Below the pieces are notes generated by a model that saw only the letters and a list, made by a program, of their open reading frames with translations, made no database searches and had not been told where the DNA came from. Source: CAYHXN01 sp964373675 (lineage in GTDB: Bacteria; Patescibacteriota; Minisyncoccia; UBA6257; WO2-44-18). Taken from it: a stretch of DNA of 29,656 bases. Positions 21,140 to 29,307 of the stretch are shown piece after piece. Every line of letters begins with the position of its first letter. The stretch's first letter is position 1. The stretch is from positions 1 through 29,656 of the forward strand of contig CAYJVO010000007.1 in assembly GCA_964373675.1 (NCBI GenBank). Direction: 5' to 3'. The position numbers and the translations under genes are program-made.

Positions 21140-21389
21140 TGAGTTTCAATATTTTCATAAAATAAGCGGCTTTATTCTTAACCTCCTTCTTCTCCGCAAC
21201 ACTCTTTGCCAAAGGCAGCAAAACCTCGCCGCCATAACGTTTGGCTAATTTAATATACAGCGACTTGTATTTCAAGTCGCCTAAAATAACCGCTAATGCC
21301 AAACCGGCCGCTTGATAAGGATGGTGGACGCGGGATTTTTTGGAACGTTTCTCTAGATCTTTAAAGTATTGCTGGAAATCCTCAATCAT
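21114..21389 (-). CDS. Small helical protein of unknown function
   Basis: 91 residues, Lys-rich, mostly helical (IKLAKRYGGEVLLPLAKSVAEKK; NKAAYFMKILKL). It resembles small uncharacterised proteins of CPR genomes but I cannot name a family. Its start overlaps the cohesin-protein stop by 4 bases and its end overlaps def by 26 bases, so it is tightly embedded in the operon. No signal or membrane segment. Confidence 0.7.
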   Translation of the reverse strand: MIEDFQQYFKDLEKRSKKSRVHHPYQAAGLALAVILGDLKYKSLYIKLAKRYGGEVLLPLAKSVAEKKEVKNKAAYFMKILKLNGYFNSRK

Positions 21390-23425
21390 TGTTCTTCTGC
21401 CAAACGCTCGGCGTCCTTAATTTCCTTTTCCAACATTTTATTAACCCACTCCAAATCCTGCAATAAGCGATTTTCTTTTTCCAAATCTTCTGGAGAAATT
21501 TGATTATTAAGTTTGTGTTTATTAATTACTGCCAGTTCCGCCTGAATATCTCTTCTTAAGACCATAAACCCGCGTTTTATCGCTTCTTCTGCCTCTCTAA
21601 TCTCTTTCAGCAAACTTTTATGCTTGCGCCGACCATGATAACCATGGTAAATCATAAAACTAATTGCCGAGGTTAAACCGACCAATAAAAGAATGATAAA
21701 AATCAAATACAAGGTCTCAAAACTAAGCCGGGAAACGCCTAACTGCAGAGCAGTTTGAGCAACATTAATTTCAAACTGCGGACTCGGAGCGCTTAATTCC
21801 TGACCAAGCTTAATTTGAGCCCATACTAGATACCGGCCGGCAGACAGGAATTTCGGATAAGTATAAAACCAGTCTCCTTTTTTGTCCGAAATCACGGTCT
21901 CGCTGAAGGTCTCGCCGTCATGAAGACTTTGAATATAAATTATGACTGAACTGCCCGGAACCACTGCTTTCCCGCCAACATAAAAAATTTCTTCATTAGA
22001 AACATCTTTGGAGATGGTAGTAACAATAGGCGGTGACAAAACAGTCATCTGGGCATTGCCGTCTTTTACTGCGCCAAAAAAACCCAAACTGAGCATCAGT
22101 AAAATTACCAAATGTTTTAAATACTGCGATTGCTTTTCCTGCAACTGTCTTAATTTAGCCGCCAAATCCGGATCTTTTAACGCACCGACCAAATGCTTCA
22201 AGTGAACCCGGCGATGCCACTGCCACACAAAATAAGTGGCGTATAAAACTGCAGCTAAAATAATAAGACCGATTAAAACGCTTACCCAAGGAGGCAAAAT
22301 GTCAGTAATGAGGATCTTAAAAATTGGGGTGACAATGGACAATTTCTGCGAAACTTCACGGAAATTGCCTGCCTGATCATAAACACGAACAATCGCATCG
22401 TAACGGCCCAAACTTAACTCAGTAGAATAAGGACTGCTTGCTTCTATAAAAAATGGTTGGGCAATAGCAGTTTCGGCTGGCGATTCCTTTAAATTGCGGG
22501 GTACGATTTTCAACTCATAATGATCTATGCCCGATAAAGCATCGGTAGTAAAAAAATTAATCAATGGTCGCCGATTAGAGGTGCGGCGAGACGGAGAGAT
22601 ATCTATAGAAAATTCTGCCGGTGGACTAGCGTCAATTTTGATTGCAAAATGACTACTCTCGCCCCAGACGCCGCTACGCAGCGCTTTTACATGGAAAAAA
22701 TGGATGCCGTCTGGCACATCTTTATAAACTACTTGGGTCTTAGCGCCCTCAGAAATGTTATCGGGTACATCTATCGGTTCGGAATTCAAAACATAGCTGT
22801 ATCCTTCTACTGGAAAATTGGTTATCCAACGCAGAGACGCCGTGCTGTTTTTATACCAAACCGACTGATCAGGATGAGTTTCAGACACAATCAGCGGACC
22901 AGCGGGAGGCGGCAAAACTAAATCGTAAATTCCGCTGCTGGTATTAGTTAAAACATCGGTTGCCAAACCATCATTAAGTAAAACCTTGGAAGTATCTAAA
23001 AATTTAATTACTGCCCGGCCAACTGACTTTACTCTAAAAGTAAGCGTTGAAATTACTCCGCGGCTGATTTTAATGCCCGGATCCGGAACGCCGCCCTGGA
23101 AACTTAAAATCCCTTTTTGATTGTCAAACTGCGGCTGATCAGTCCAAACGCTGATAACCGAAGTGCCTAAGGAAGGAGAAACTACCTGCAATTTATCCGG
23201 CGGAAAACTCAAATCAGCTTGAACGGCATTAATAAACTGATTGTTGGTATTTAAAATGACGGAGACCGTAAAGGTACTGCCGACAGTAAAAGTTCCGGAT
23301 GCGGGTGATAAAAATAATGAAGCGCCTGTTTGGGCCTCGGCGAGATCAGTAGTGGTTACTGTAAAAAAAGCCGAAACAATGGCCAAGAAAATAAACCAGG
23401 CGATAATTTTTGACAATCTTACCAT
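21386..23425 (-). CDS. Membrane-anchored cohesin-domain protein
   Basis: 679 residues. Signal peptide (IIAWFIFLAIVSAFFTVT), then a cohesin-type domain at about 35-170 (SLFLSPASGTFTVGSTFTVSVILNT, INAVQADLSFPPDKLQVV). Two Ig/fibronectin-like segments follow (about 180-370, including SLRWITNFPVEGYSYVL). There are membrane helices near 380-402, 440-455 and 572-592, another beta domain between the last two, and a C-terminal coiled-coil cytoplasmic tail (KEIREAEEAIKRG; LEKENRLLQDLEWVNKMLEKE). Cohesins bind dockerins; the upstream gene encodes a dockerin, so the two products may pair at the cell surface (inference). It heads a run of overlapping genes ending at rplI. Confidence 0.85.
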   Translation of the reverse strand: MVRLSKIIAWFIFLAIVSAFFTVTTTDLAEAQTGASLFLSPASGTFTVGSTFTVSVILNTNNQFINAVQADLSFPPDKLQVVSPSLGTSVISVWTDQPQFDNQKGILSFQGGVPDPGIKISRGVISTLTFRVKSVGRAVIKFLDTSKVLLNDGLATDVLTNTSSGIYDLVLPPPAGPLIVSETHPDQSVWYKNSTASLRWITNFPVEGYSYVLNSEPIDVPDNISEGAKTQVVYKDVPDGIHFFHVKALRSGVWGESSHFAIKIDASPPAEFSIDISPSRRTSNRRPLINFFTTDALSGIDHYELKIVPRNLKESPAETAIAQPFFIEASSPYSTELSLGRYDAIVRVYDQAGNFREVSQKLSIVTPIFKILITDILPPWVSVLIGLIILAAVLYATYFVWQWHRRVHLKHLVGALKDPDLAAKLRQLQEKQSQYLKHLVILLMLSLGFFGAVKDGNAQMTVLSPPIVTTISKDVSNEEIFYVGGKAVVPGSSVIIYIQSLHDGETFSETVISDKKGDWFYTYPKFLSAGRYLVWAQIKLGQELSAPSPQFEINVAQTALQLGVSRLSFETLYLIFIILLLVGLTSAISFMIYHGYHGRRKHKSLLKEIREAEEAIKRGFMVLRRDIQAELAVINKHKLNNQISPEDLEKENRLLQDLEWVNKMLEKEIKDAERLAEEQ

Positions 23426-23455
23426 TCCTTATTATATTATAACACCTAAATTTAA

Positions 23456-24163
23456 TTACCCGGTCCACTTGCTTAGCAAGATGCTTAAATCAAAGATATT
23501 GACTCGGCTGTCGCTATTAATATCTGGAGATGGTCTACCTAATCCCAATAAATTTGCCAGAATGCCCGAAAATGGCGACTTATAAATAGGTTTGCCCCAC
23601 CAATAAAACAATAAGCTTATATCTAAAAGATCCACCTGGCCGTCGCAATTTAAATCAGCCGCGGCACAAGGTCGCACTAATAATTCAAATAGCCGTTTGT
23701 AGACGGTCAAAATCGGACCGCCGCCGGTAACCTGGGCGGCGGGAGCAGCGGGGGCCCCGGGGGGGGGGGGCGCGGCGGGGTAGGGGAAAAAAAAAAAAAA
23801 CCCCGATAAAAATAATTANNNNNNNNNNGCCGGTGAGCCGCGTCAAAAGGCGTCGCTCCGCGCTTCACCGTGCCGAACGGCGGCGGGAGCAGCGGCCCCC
23901 GCTGGTGCGGCGGCCGCTGCTGGTTCGGGAAAATACAAAAATCCCGCTTTTAAAGTATTTAAAGTGGCGTCACTGGAAGTACTGACGCCTATTGCCGACT
24001 GGCCAATAACACTGAATACCCTAAAACTGTTTGACGAAGAAAAACCGGCAGGAAACAATACCGGATCTTTAACCGTAAAATTTGCAGATGAAAAATCGGT
24101 AGCCATTGCTATCGGAACAAACCACCAATTTAAGGTCAGCAACAAAAGGATAGCTGGCAGCAT
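23456..24163 (-). CDS. Exported dockerin protein, interrupted by a scaffold gap
   Basis: Two readable parts of one gene. N-terminal part from ATG 24163: a signal peptide (LPAILLLLTLNWWFVPIAMA) and a domain with DFSSANFTVKDPVLFPAGFS and AIGVSTSSD, ending in an Ala/Pro linker. C-terminal part (to 23456): a type I-like dockerin with two Ca-binding F-hand loops, DLNCDGQVDLLD and DINSDSRVNIFD. Between them is low-quality sequence and 10 Ns. A 17-base sequence at 23735-23751 recurs at 23879-23895 in the same frame (offset 144); merging there gives a continuous protein of about 187 residues. The ATG overlaps the upstream stop (TAATG). Confidence 0.8.
23752..23878. other. Scaffold gap with unreliable flanking sequence
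   Basis: The 10 Ns are at 23819-23828. The left flank has a run of 11 Gs and 14 As typical of contig-end errors. The right flank interrupts an Ala/Pro linker in frame. The flanking contigs share a 17-base overlap, so the true gap is probably negative and this stretch an artefact. Confidence 0.8.
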
Positions 24164-24576
24164 TAATCCGCTTCTTGCTGGCTGCTCTTATAGGCCGCAA
24201 TAGCGACTACCACTTGAGAATCCGCTTTCAGATCCTCAATAAACAAAATGTGGTCGCGGTTGATTTCCATTTTATCAGTTGGGCCATGTAGCTCTCCTCC
24301 TAATTTTACTAAATTAATATTGGGGACTGGCTGCTGACCCGCTCCTCGCGGCTGAAGCGGTTGGGTTATCTGAAGATAATAAATGTCGGATAAAGCAGCG
24401 TATTGTGCCGAACGATTGGACAGCTTGCCGAAATAAACTTGGTTATTGCTTAAAAATACTGCCTGATAAGTTGATCGAGCGCCAACCGGCAACAAACCCA
24501 GTTTCCATAAAATTACTGCCGCCAATACAATTAAAATTAGTAATAGCCACTGAGGCTTAAACAAAGATTTTAACAT
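24163..24576 (-). CDS. Membrane-anchored extracytoplasmic protein, unknown function
   Basis: 137 residues: one N-terminal helix (LLLILIVLAAVILWKLGLLP), then a domain starting STYQAVFLSNNQVYFGKLSN with ALSDIYYLQITQ and ending HILFIEDLKADSQVVVAI. The YQAVFLxxxQVYFGKL pattern recurs in uncharacterised CPR proteins. It is coupled to the dockerin gene by a one-base stop/start overlap, so it may belong to the same surface system (inference). Confidence 0.7.
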   Translation of the reverse strand: MLKSLFKPQWLLLILIVLAAVILWKLGLLPVGARSTYQAVFLSNNQVYFGKLSNRSAQYAALSDIYYLQITQPLQPRGAGQQPVPNINLVKLGGELHGPTDKMEINRDHILFIEDLKADSQVVVAIAAYKSSQQEAD

Positions 24577-24646
24577 AATAAATTAGTTTTTGCGACCTTT
24601 CACTAACAATTCTAATTTTAAAAAAATAATTGTAAAGTGCCAAGTT

Positions 24647-25699
24647 TCAGTTTTCCACATCCTCTGTTACCGGCTGTTCTAGCACCTTTGGTTCAATGTC
24701 CATTGCCTCACCGCTGATTCTTAAAACATCTTTGTCTATTTTCCCTAATTCTTTATAAGCGTTGTTGTACATGTTAACAGTCGTTCCTAAATGGGTCCCT
24801 AATTTCTTCATGTAAGTCTCGTAGCTTACGAGGTGTCGCCCCAATTCTTCCACTCGTTTACGAATCTCTTTGGCAGACTCTTCAATCTGCAAAGCTTTTA
24901 ATCCCTGCAACACCGTTTGAAGATAAGCCAGAAAAGATGTCGGCGAAACAATAATTACTTTCTTTTGGGCAATCGCGTATTCTACCAAATCACGCGTGTT
25001 GGCTTTAACCGATCCAACTTTATTAATTAACAAATCATAATAGATTGCTTCAGCCGGAATAAACATGAAAGCAAAATCCATTGTCCCCTCCTCCGGTTTT
25101 ATGTATTTGGAGGTTTCTTCAATGCGGGTTTTTAAATCGTTACGAAAAGCGTCTTCAAGGCGGGAATGCTCTATCGGATCGCTGGTTTCCAAAAGCCGGT
25201 TATAGTTCTCCAAACTGAATTTGGAATCTATCGGAATAATTCTATCTTTGATAAAAATTACCGCATCTACGGCAGTGCCGTCTTTAAACTGATATTGCAT
25301 TTGATAAGATCCCGGCGGCAAAACATTTTTCAAAACCGTTTCCAAGTAATACTCTCCCAGAACGCCGCGCTGTTTCGGATTTTTCAAAATGTCCTGAAGA
25401 TTTTTTAATTGGTCGGCAAAGTTAACAACTTGTTTATTGGTCTCATCCAGTCGCACTAAACGCTCTGTCACATCTCGGATAATATTCGCGCTTTGGCTAA
25501 ACTGCTGCTGCATCATTCTCGCGGATTCCCCCAGCTTAAAATCCAATGTCCTGGCAATCTCACTTACTTGGTTTTGAAGCAAAACCATTGATTGAGAACG
25601 ATCTTCTTGTTCTGGTTGGCGAGTTTTAAAAACCCAATAAATAGCCCAGAGGCCGGTAATCAAAATTATCGCAACAACACCCAGTAATAATAAGTCCAT
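24647..25699 (-). CDS. rmuC: RmuC-family protein
   Basis: 350 residues from ATG 25699. An N-terminal membrane helix (MDLLLLGVVAIILITGLWAI), a coiled coil (about 50-110) and the RmuC nuclease-like domain: GVLGEYYLETVLKNVLPPGS, AVDAVIFIKDRIIPIDSKFS (the DxK-type PIDSKF motif), FAFMFIPAEAIYY, and VSPTSFLAYLQTV. RmuC limits rearrangements at inverted repeats in E. coli and is a predicted nuclease, fitting a palindrome-rich genome (inference). A GTG at 25759 is rejected as start because it lies in a terminator loop. Confidence 0.9.
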   Translation of the reverse strand: MDLLLLGVVAIILITGLWAIYWVFKTRQPEQEDRSQSMVLLQNQVSEIARTLDFKLGESARMMQQQFSQSANIIRDVTERLVRLDETNKQVVNFADQLKNLQDILKNPKQRGVLGEYYLETVLKNVLPPGSYQMQYQFKDGTAVDAVIFIKDRIIPIDSKFSLENYNRLLETSDPIEHSRLEDAFRNDLKTRIEETSKYIKPEEGTMDFAFMFIPAEAIYYDLLINKVGSVKANTRDLVEYAIAQKKVIIVSPTSFLAYLQTVLQGLKALQIEESAKEIRKRVEELGRHLVSYETYMKKLGTHLGTTVNMYNNAYKELGKIDKDVLRISGEAMDIEPKVLEQPVTEDVEN

Positions 25700-25742
25700 T
25701 AGTAGTATTATCAGTAGTATAAGTCCGATTAAGTCAATAATC

Positions 25743-25772
25743 AAAAAAGGCGCCCTCACTGCGCCTTTTTTG
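25743..25772 (-). terminator. Bidirectional Rho-independent terminator
   Basis: AAAAAAGGCGC, loop CCTCACT, GCGCCTTTTTT. On the minus strand it ends transcripts from the VTT/DoxX/GtrA unit before rmuC. Confidence 0.8.
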
Positions 25773-25828
25773 ATTTGTAATTACCATTATAACATATTCT
25801 GCTGCGGTAAATAATTAAATTATCCACA

Positions 25829-25865
25829 CCCCCGCACCTAATCGGATAGTAATTAAGTGTGGGGG
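25829..25865. mobile_element. 37-bp palindromic element flanked by CACA
   Basis: CCCCCGCACCTAAT and ATTAAGTGTGGGGG form a 14-bp imperfect stem; CACA is at 25825-25828 and 25866-25869. The right arm matches 11 terminal bases or more of the ends of the element at 12203-12343. Intergenic. Confidence 0.5.
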
Positions 25866-25904
25866 CACACCCTTCCTTTATTCTTCTTCGCCGAAAACCC
25901 CGGG

Positions 25905-25965
25905 CGGCCTACTCCGCCGAAGTAGCTTCAGCTACGAAGGCTGGATAAGGCCGTGGAGCTTCATC
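25905..25965. repeat. Palindromic repeat cluster at the 3' end of the VTT-like gene
   Basis: 25913-25940 is an inverted relative of 10291-10322 (CCTTCGTAGC...CTTCGGCG), and 25948-25965 is a half copy of the AGGCCGTGGAGCTTC repeat near 10378. Its edge forms the TGA stop of the gene that follows on the minus strand. Together with the 37-bp element this fills the intergenic region 25773-25960. Confidence 0.6.
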
Positions 25966-26539
25966 CAATAGTCCTGGCAATCTCGCCAATTATCAAAATT
26001 CCTATAAAATTCATAGCATAAGAAAGCGGTATGAAAACTAAAGTTTTAATTTTAGAAATACCCAGCATAGCCAAACCGATCTCATCCGGCAAGGGTGAAG
26101 CAATAAGCAAGGCTCCAATTACTGGAGTGAGCCACCGGAAAAACGCCAAATGAAAAATTTGCTTAAGACGGGCAAATTTTTGTCGTTCAAAAAACGCCAA
26201 AAAATCGTCAGTGATCCGATCCCGCACGAAACGAAATAAGATAAGATCGCCAATAACCGAGCCGGCAGCGCCGATGAGCGCCACCAGAAACGGAGTTCCG
26301 GCCTGAGCGATTTCGCCCAACGCTACCGCGGCCGGTCCCACCGTTAAAACCGAGGTAAAAAAGAAGCCGGCGATCAAACTCCCTAAAAAGTGAATAGTTT
26401 GGGATTGGGTAATGAAATTTTCCAAAACGCCGCTTTGCGCAATGAAAAAAGCGATACTAATGCTAACTGCTAAAATCAAAAGATTCCTTCTGAGGTGACT
26501 TTTTATTTCTTTTTTTGCTCTAAGATGATTGCTTTTCAT
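25961..26539 (-). CDS. VTT/DedA-like membrane protein
   Basis: 192 residues with about five hydrophobic segments. GAAGSVIGDLILFRFVRDRI and the Pro-rich RWLTPVIGALLIASPLPDE followed by LGISKIKTLVFIPLSYAMNF resemble the re-entrant core of VTT (DedA/SNARE-associated) proteins, which move lipids. The typical F/Y-x-x-x-R of DedA is degenerate, so the family call is moderate. The start overlaps the DoxX stop by 4 bases. Confidence 0.7.
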   Translation of the reverse strand: MKSNHLRAKKEIKSHLRRNLLILAVSISIAFFIAQSGVLENFITQSQTIHFLGSLIAGFFFTSVLTVGPAAVALGEIAQAGTPFLVALIGAAGSVIGDLILFRFVRDRITDDFLAFFERQKFARLKQIFHLAFFRWLTPVIGALLIASPLPDEIGLAMLGISKIKTLVFIPLSYAMNFIGILIIGEIARTIG

Positions 26540-26895
26540 TTTTTCTGATCTCGTGATAGCGCCGCCAGCGCAAAAGCAGCCAGAGCCAACCCAAGGTCTC
26601 GGAATACGACAATTATTGCGTTGGTATTAAAAATTACGATCCCTAAAAGCGCCAGACCGCTCACGATGCCAGCCCAAAATCCCCATAATCCGGAAAGTAG
26701 CCAAAAACCAAGCAGCAATTCCCCTGCGCCAAAAACTGCCAGCATGGCTTCGGAACGGACGAACTCCGGCAGCCAACCAATCCAGTTTTCTGGCGCAGTA
26801 AAACCGCCGATCGCAGCATAAAAGAAAGAAAAGGCTAAACCAGCGCGCAACAAAAAACTTGGGGATAAAATTTTAAAAAGTTTTAAAAACGACAT
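26536..26895 (-). CDS. DoxX-family small membrane protein
   Basis: 119 residues with four predicted helices. LLRAGLAFSFFYAAIGGF at the start and EAMLAVFGAGELLLGFWLL in the middle fit the DoxX/DoxD-like fold. The role of these proteins is poorly defined (redox or thiol-related in some bacteria). It overlaps the GtrA gene by 23 bases and the VTT-like gene by 4. Confidence 0.75.
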   Translation of the reverse strand: MSFLKLFKILSPSFLLRAGLAFSFFYAAIGGFTAPENWIGWLPEFVRSEAMLAVFGAGELLLGFWLLSGLWGFWAGIVSGLALLGIVIFNTNAIIVVFRDLGLALAAFALAALSRDQKK

Positions 26896-27493
26896 ATTTT
26901 AATCCGAAGAAATTAACTACCAGGGTAATGGGCACGGCAATTATTTTAGCAATATTCTCCCAAACCGGCTCGGAAATCTCAGCAGGCGCTCCAAAAGTTG
27001 TGGTTAATACGTACACTATCGTGCTGTTTAAAAAAATAGTGAGGGCGCTAACCAATAGGAATCGCGTCACTTCCGTTGCTTTCACCGCAGAGTGATTTCT
27101 GAAAGTCCAGAACTTATTTAATGAATAGCTGTTAATTATTGCCAGGCCAATTGAAATTATATTAAAAACCACCAGCAGGGCACCGGAATAGACTTTAAAT
27201 ATAAGACTCAAGAGATTGAGAATGCCGAAATCTAAAGTGGCGTTAAGCGATCCAACGGCTCCGAATTTTACAAATTGCCAGACCGCTGGCAGTTTGGCGC
27301 CAAGCAATCCTCCAACCCATAAAGCAAAATTGGCAAAAATAAAAAATCCAGTCACTAAAAAAGCGGCGTTGCGAAAATTCAACTCCCATTGTGGCGGCTG
27401 AATATTCTCCAGCACTGGCAATAATAACAGGCCAAATAAAATCCCAATTACCGAAACAATAACAAAATCCTTCTTAGTCGCCAAAGAAACCAC
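26873..27493 (-). CDS. GtrA-family membrane protein
   Basis: 206 residues. The GtrA core (about 88-205) has VWQFVKFGAVGSLNATLDFG, NSYSLNKFWTFRN and a final FFGLKYVVFK, with four helices; such proteins help flip or transfer lipid-linked sugars for surface glycans. Two additional N-terminal helices (11-30, 43-65) extend it beyond the usual 120-150 aa. The GTG start overlaps the SIMPL gene stop (TAGTG). Confidence 0.85.
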   Translation of the reverse strand: MVSLATKKDFVIVSVIGILFGLLLLPVLENIQPPQWELNFRNAAFLVTGFFIFANFALWVGGLLGAKLPAVWQFVKFGAVGSLNATLDFGILNLLSLIFKVYSGALLVVFNIISIGLAIINSYSLNKFWTFRNHSAVKATEVTRFLLVSALTIFLNSTIVYVLTTTFGAPAEISEPVWENIAKIIAVPITLVVNFFGLKYVVFKTF

Positions 27494-28248
27494 TATTTTA
27501 TCTCGTACACCACATTAACGGTGACCGTTATCTCCTGACTGCCTGGTTCAATAACGGGTAAAGGCGCAACGGCTAAATCTCCTCCCTTACCGGCCAAAAA
27601 TGGGCTGGGCCGAGGATAACTATCGTACCCCTCAGAGAAACTAATTACTTTTTTAATTTTCACACGATTTTGTTCCGCCATTGCCTCTCCCTTAGCCCGC
27701 GCCTTTTCAAAAGCTTCTTTACGAGCTTCGTTTAAATACTTATCCGGATTTTCAACATCAAAACTTAACGAACTTATGTCATTAACGCCTTTTTCCGGAA
27801 GCCCGCCGATGATTTTATCTATCTTGGTAAAATCCCGAATTTTTAAAAAGACGGTTTGGGTAAGCAGGTAGCCGCTGATAAATGTCCGCCTCCGATCTTC
27901 ATCGTATTCATATCTTGGAGACAAGATATAATTTGCGGTTTTAATATCCTTATCTTCAATTCCCTGGCTTTTCACAAACTCAATTGCCGCATTCATCTTC
28001 TTAGCATTTTCAGCCGTAAGCTTTTCCGGAATCGGTCCCTCAGAAATTATTGAAAAATAAAGATTGGCAATCTCCGGAGAAACCACGGTTTTCCCCTGCG
28101 CGGCCCCGGAAATAGTTCGGCTGGACTGCAAAGCCGTGCCCTGCCGCCACAGAACTTTTATCCAGGCCAAACCTAAAATCACTGCTGTCCCCAAAACAAC
28201 ATTGAGTAAAATCCAAAATATTTTTTTAGAATCCCATTTATTAGCCAT
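27493..28248 (-). CDS. SIMPL (DUF541) domain protein, membrane-anchored
   Basis: 251 residues from ATG 28248 (a TTG at 28269 is also open). One anchor helix (IFWILLNVVLGTAVILGLAWI), then a SIMPL domain: ISGAAQGKTVVSPEIANLYFS, IKTANYILSPRYEYDEDR, a GYLLTQTVFLKIRD strand, EARKEAFEKARAKGEAMAEQ helix and a final EITVTVNVVYEIK strand. SIMPL proteins occur at the envelope in many bacteria with poorly known function. The conserved IkTxxYxLxPxY segment is intact. It heads the GtrA-DoxX-VTT unit. Confidence 0.88.
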   Translation of the reverse strand: MANKWDSKKIFWILLNVVLGTAVILGLAWIKVLWRQGTALQSSRTISGAAQGKTVVSPEIANLYFSIISEGPIPEKLTAENAKKMNAAIEFVKSQGIEDKDIKTANYILSPRYEYDEDRRRTFISGYLLTQTVFLKIRDFTKIDKIIGGLPEKGVNDISSLSFDVENPDKYLNEARKEAFEKARAKGEAMAEQNRVKIKKVISFSEGYDSYPRPSPFLAGKGGDLAVAPLPVIEPGSQEITVTVNVVYEIK

Positions 28249-28401
28249 ATAAACGTGAAGTAATACCAAACTACGAATTGATACGAATGCTGCTAATTTT
28301 AATTTGCGGTATTCGCCTATGTTCGCATTGTTAGCATTATTTTAGTAATAATTATTGACGACTTGAATGATTTTTTCCCCGCCAAAGACGGGGTAATTTC
28401 T

Positions 28402-29121
28402 TCACCCTTTATATTTATTGGCTATTTCCAATATCTTCTTTATTTCCTCTGACCTCAAACTTGCGCCCCCGACTAAAACGCCTTCTATTTCCGAGTGCTT
28501 CAAAAAACTTTCCGCATTTTTACTCGTTACCGACCCACCATAAATAACCTGATACTTGATACCTGATACTTGATTCTTGATTAATTTTACCATACTAATC
28601 ATATCCTCGGGAGTATCCGGAGTTCCAGTTCCGATCGCCCAGATGGGCTCATAAGCAATTATCAGTTGAGTAGTTGATGAGTTGATGAGTTTGGACAAGC
28701 CGATTTGTAGTTGCCGTTTTACCACCGCTTCGGTTTGGCCAGCATCTCTTTCAATGCGGGTTTCACCAATGCATAAAACTGCGGTAATACCGGCTTTAAT
28801 AGCTGCGGCAATTTTGCGGGCAACCATCTCGTCGGTCTCGCCGAGGTTCTGCCGCCTCTCCGAATGGCCGACAATTACATATTCTACGCCCAAATCCTGC
28901 AGTTCCGGCAGTGAAACTTCTCCGGTATAAGCACCCCACTCCTCCCAAAATACATCCTGCGCGCCTAACCGAGCACGGCTAATCATCCGGCTGACATCAT
29001 CTATAAATACAAACGGCGGACAAATAATCAATCCTTCAACATCGCTTGCCCGTGCTAATTCCTCCGCCTCTCTGCGCGTTCTTGGATTCATCTTCCAGTT
29101 GGCTATGATTAACTTTCCCAT
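28402..29121 (-). CDS. tpiA: Triosephosphate isomerase with tandem-repeat insertions
   Basis: 239 residues. ANWKMN (Lys10), VGHSERR (His86), AYEPIWAIGTG (Glu158), YGGSV and GVLVGGASL are the active-site and phosphate-binding motifs; it interconverts DHAP and glyceraldehyde 3-phosphate. Residues NQVSGIKYQV are encoded by a heptanucleotide array (28548-28582), and SKLINSSTTQ by an octanucleotide array (28665-28688); both fall in surface loops or helices before conserved strands. The gap 28249-28401 downstream has only AT-rich sequence and a CCCCGCCAAAGACGGGG-type hairpin. Confidence 0.95.
   Translation of the reverse strand: MGKLIIANWKMNPRTRREAEELARASDVEGLIICPPFVFIDDVSRMISRARLGAQDVFWEEWGAYTGEVSLPELQDLGVEYVIVGHSERRQNLGETDEMVARKIAAAIKAGITAVLCIGETRIERDAGQTEAVVKRQLQIGLSKLINSSTTQLIIAYEPIWAIGTGTPDTPEDMISMVKLIKNQVSGIKYQVIYGGSVTSKNAESFLKHSEIEGVLVGGASLRSEEIKKILEIANKYKG
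28548..28582. repeat. Heptanucleotide tandem array in tpiA (CYTGATA/CTTGATT x5)
   Basis: Units CCTGATA, CTTGATA, CCTGATA, CTTGATT, CTTGATT: exactly 35 bases, translated in frame on the minus strand. Confidence 0.88.
28665..28688. repeat. Octanucleotide tandem array in tpiA (GTTGATGA x3)
   Basis: GTTGAGTA, GTTGATGA, GTTGATGA; encodes part of LINSSTTQ in the protein. Confidence 0.7.
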
Positions 29122-29150
29122 AAGCTCATCTTAATTTTATCATAATTACC

Positions 29151-29179
29151 TTGTCGAATCTTCCATAATTCATTGTAAT
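29151..29179 (+). promoter_or_regulatory. Possible promoter of tRNA-Met
   Basis: TTGTCG (29151-29156), a 17-base spacer and TGTAAT (29174-29179). The transcript would carry the 14-bp hairpin (29228-29282) before the tRNA. Confidence 0.4.
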
Positions 29180-29227
29180 CTAGTCAGTTGCCAGGGTAGC
29201 TCCCACCTTCGCTCATCCATAGTGTCT

Positions 29228-29282
29228 GAGCTTCGGCGGGCAAGTAGTGGTATTACCTAACTGCTTTCGCCCGCCGAAGCTC
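29228..29282. repeat. 14-bp inverted repeat upstream of tRNA-Met
   Basis: GAGCTTCGGCGGGC (29228-29241) pairs with GCCCGCCGAAGCTC (29269-29282) across a 27-base loop. No terminal duplication seen. Confidence 0.75.
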
Positions 29283-29307
29283 TGGGATACCGCCAGAGCG
29301 TAGTAGG

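Noticed and set aside
23752..23818. G-rich and A-rich tract as a G-quadruplex or regulatory site
   Set aside because: Long G and A homopolymers next to Ns are best explained as contig-end errors.
25700..25759. GTG start extending RmuC by 20 residues
   Set aside because: The GTG is in the loop of a terminator hairpin; ATG 25699 gives a normal membrane-anchored RmuC.
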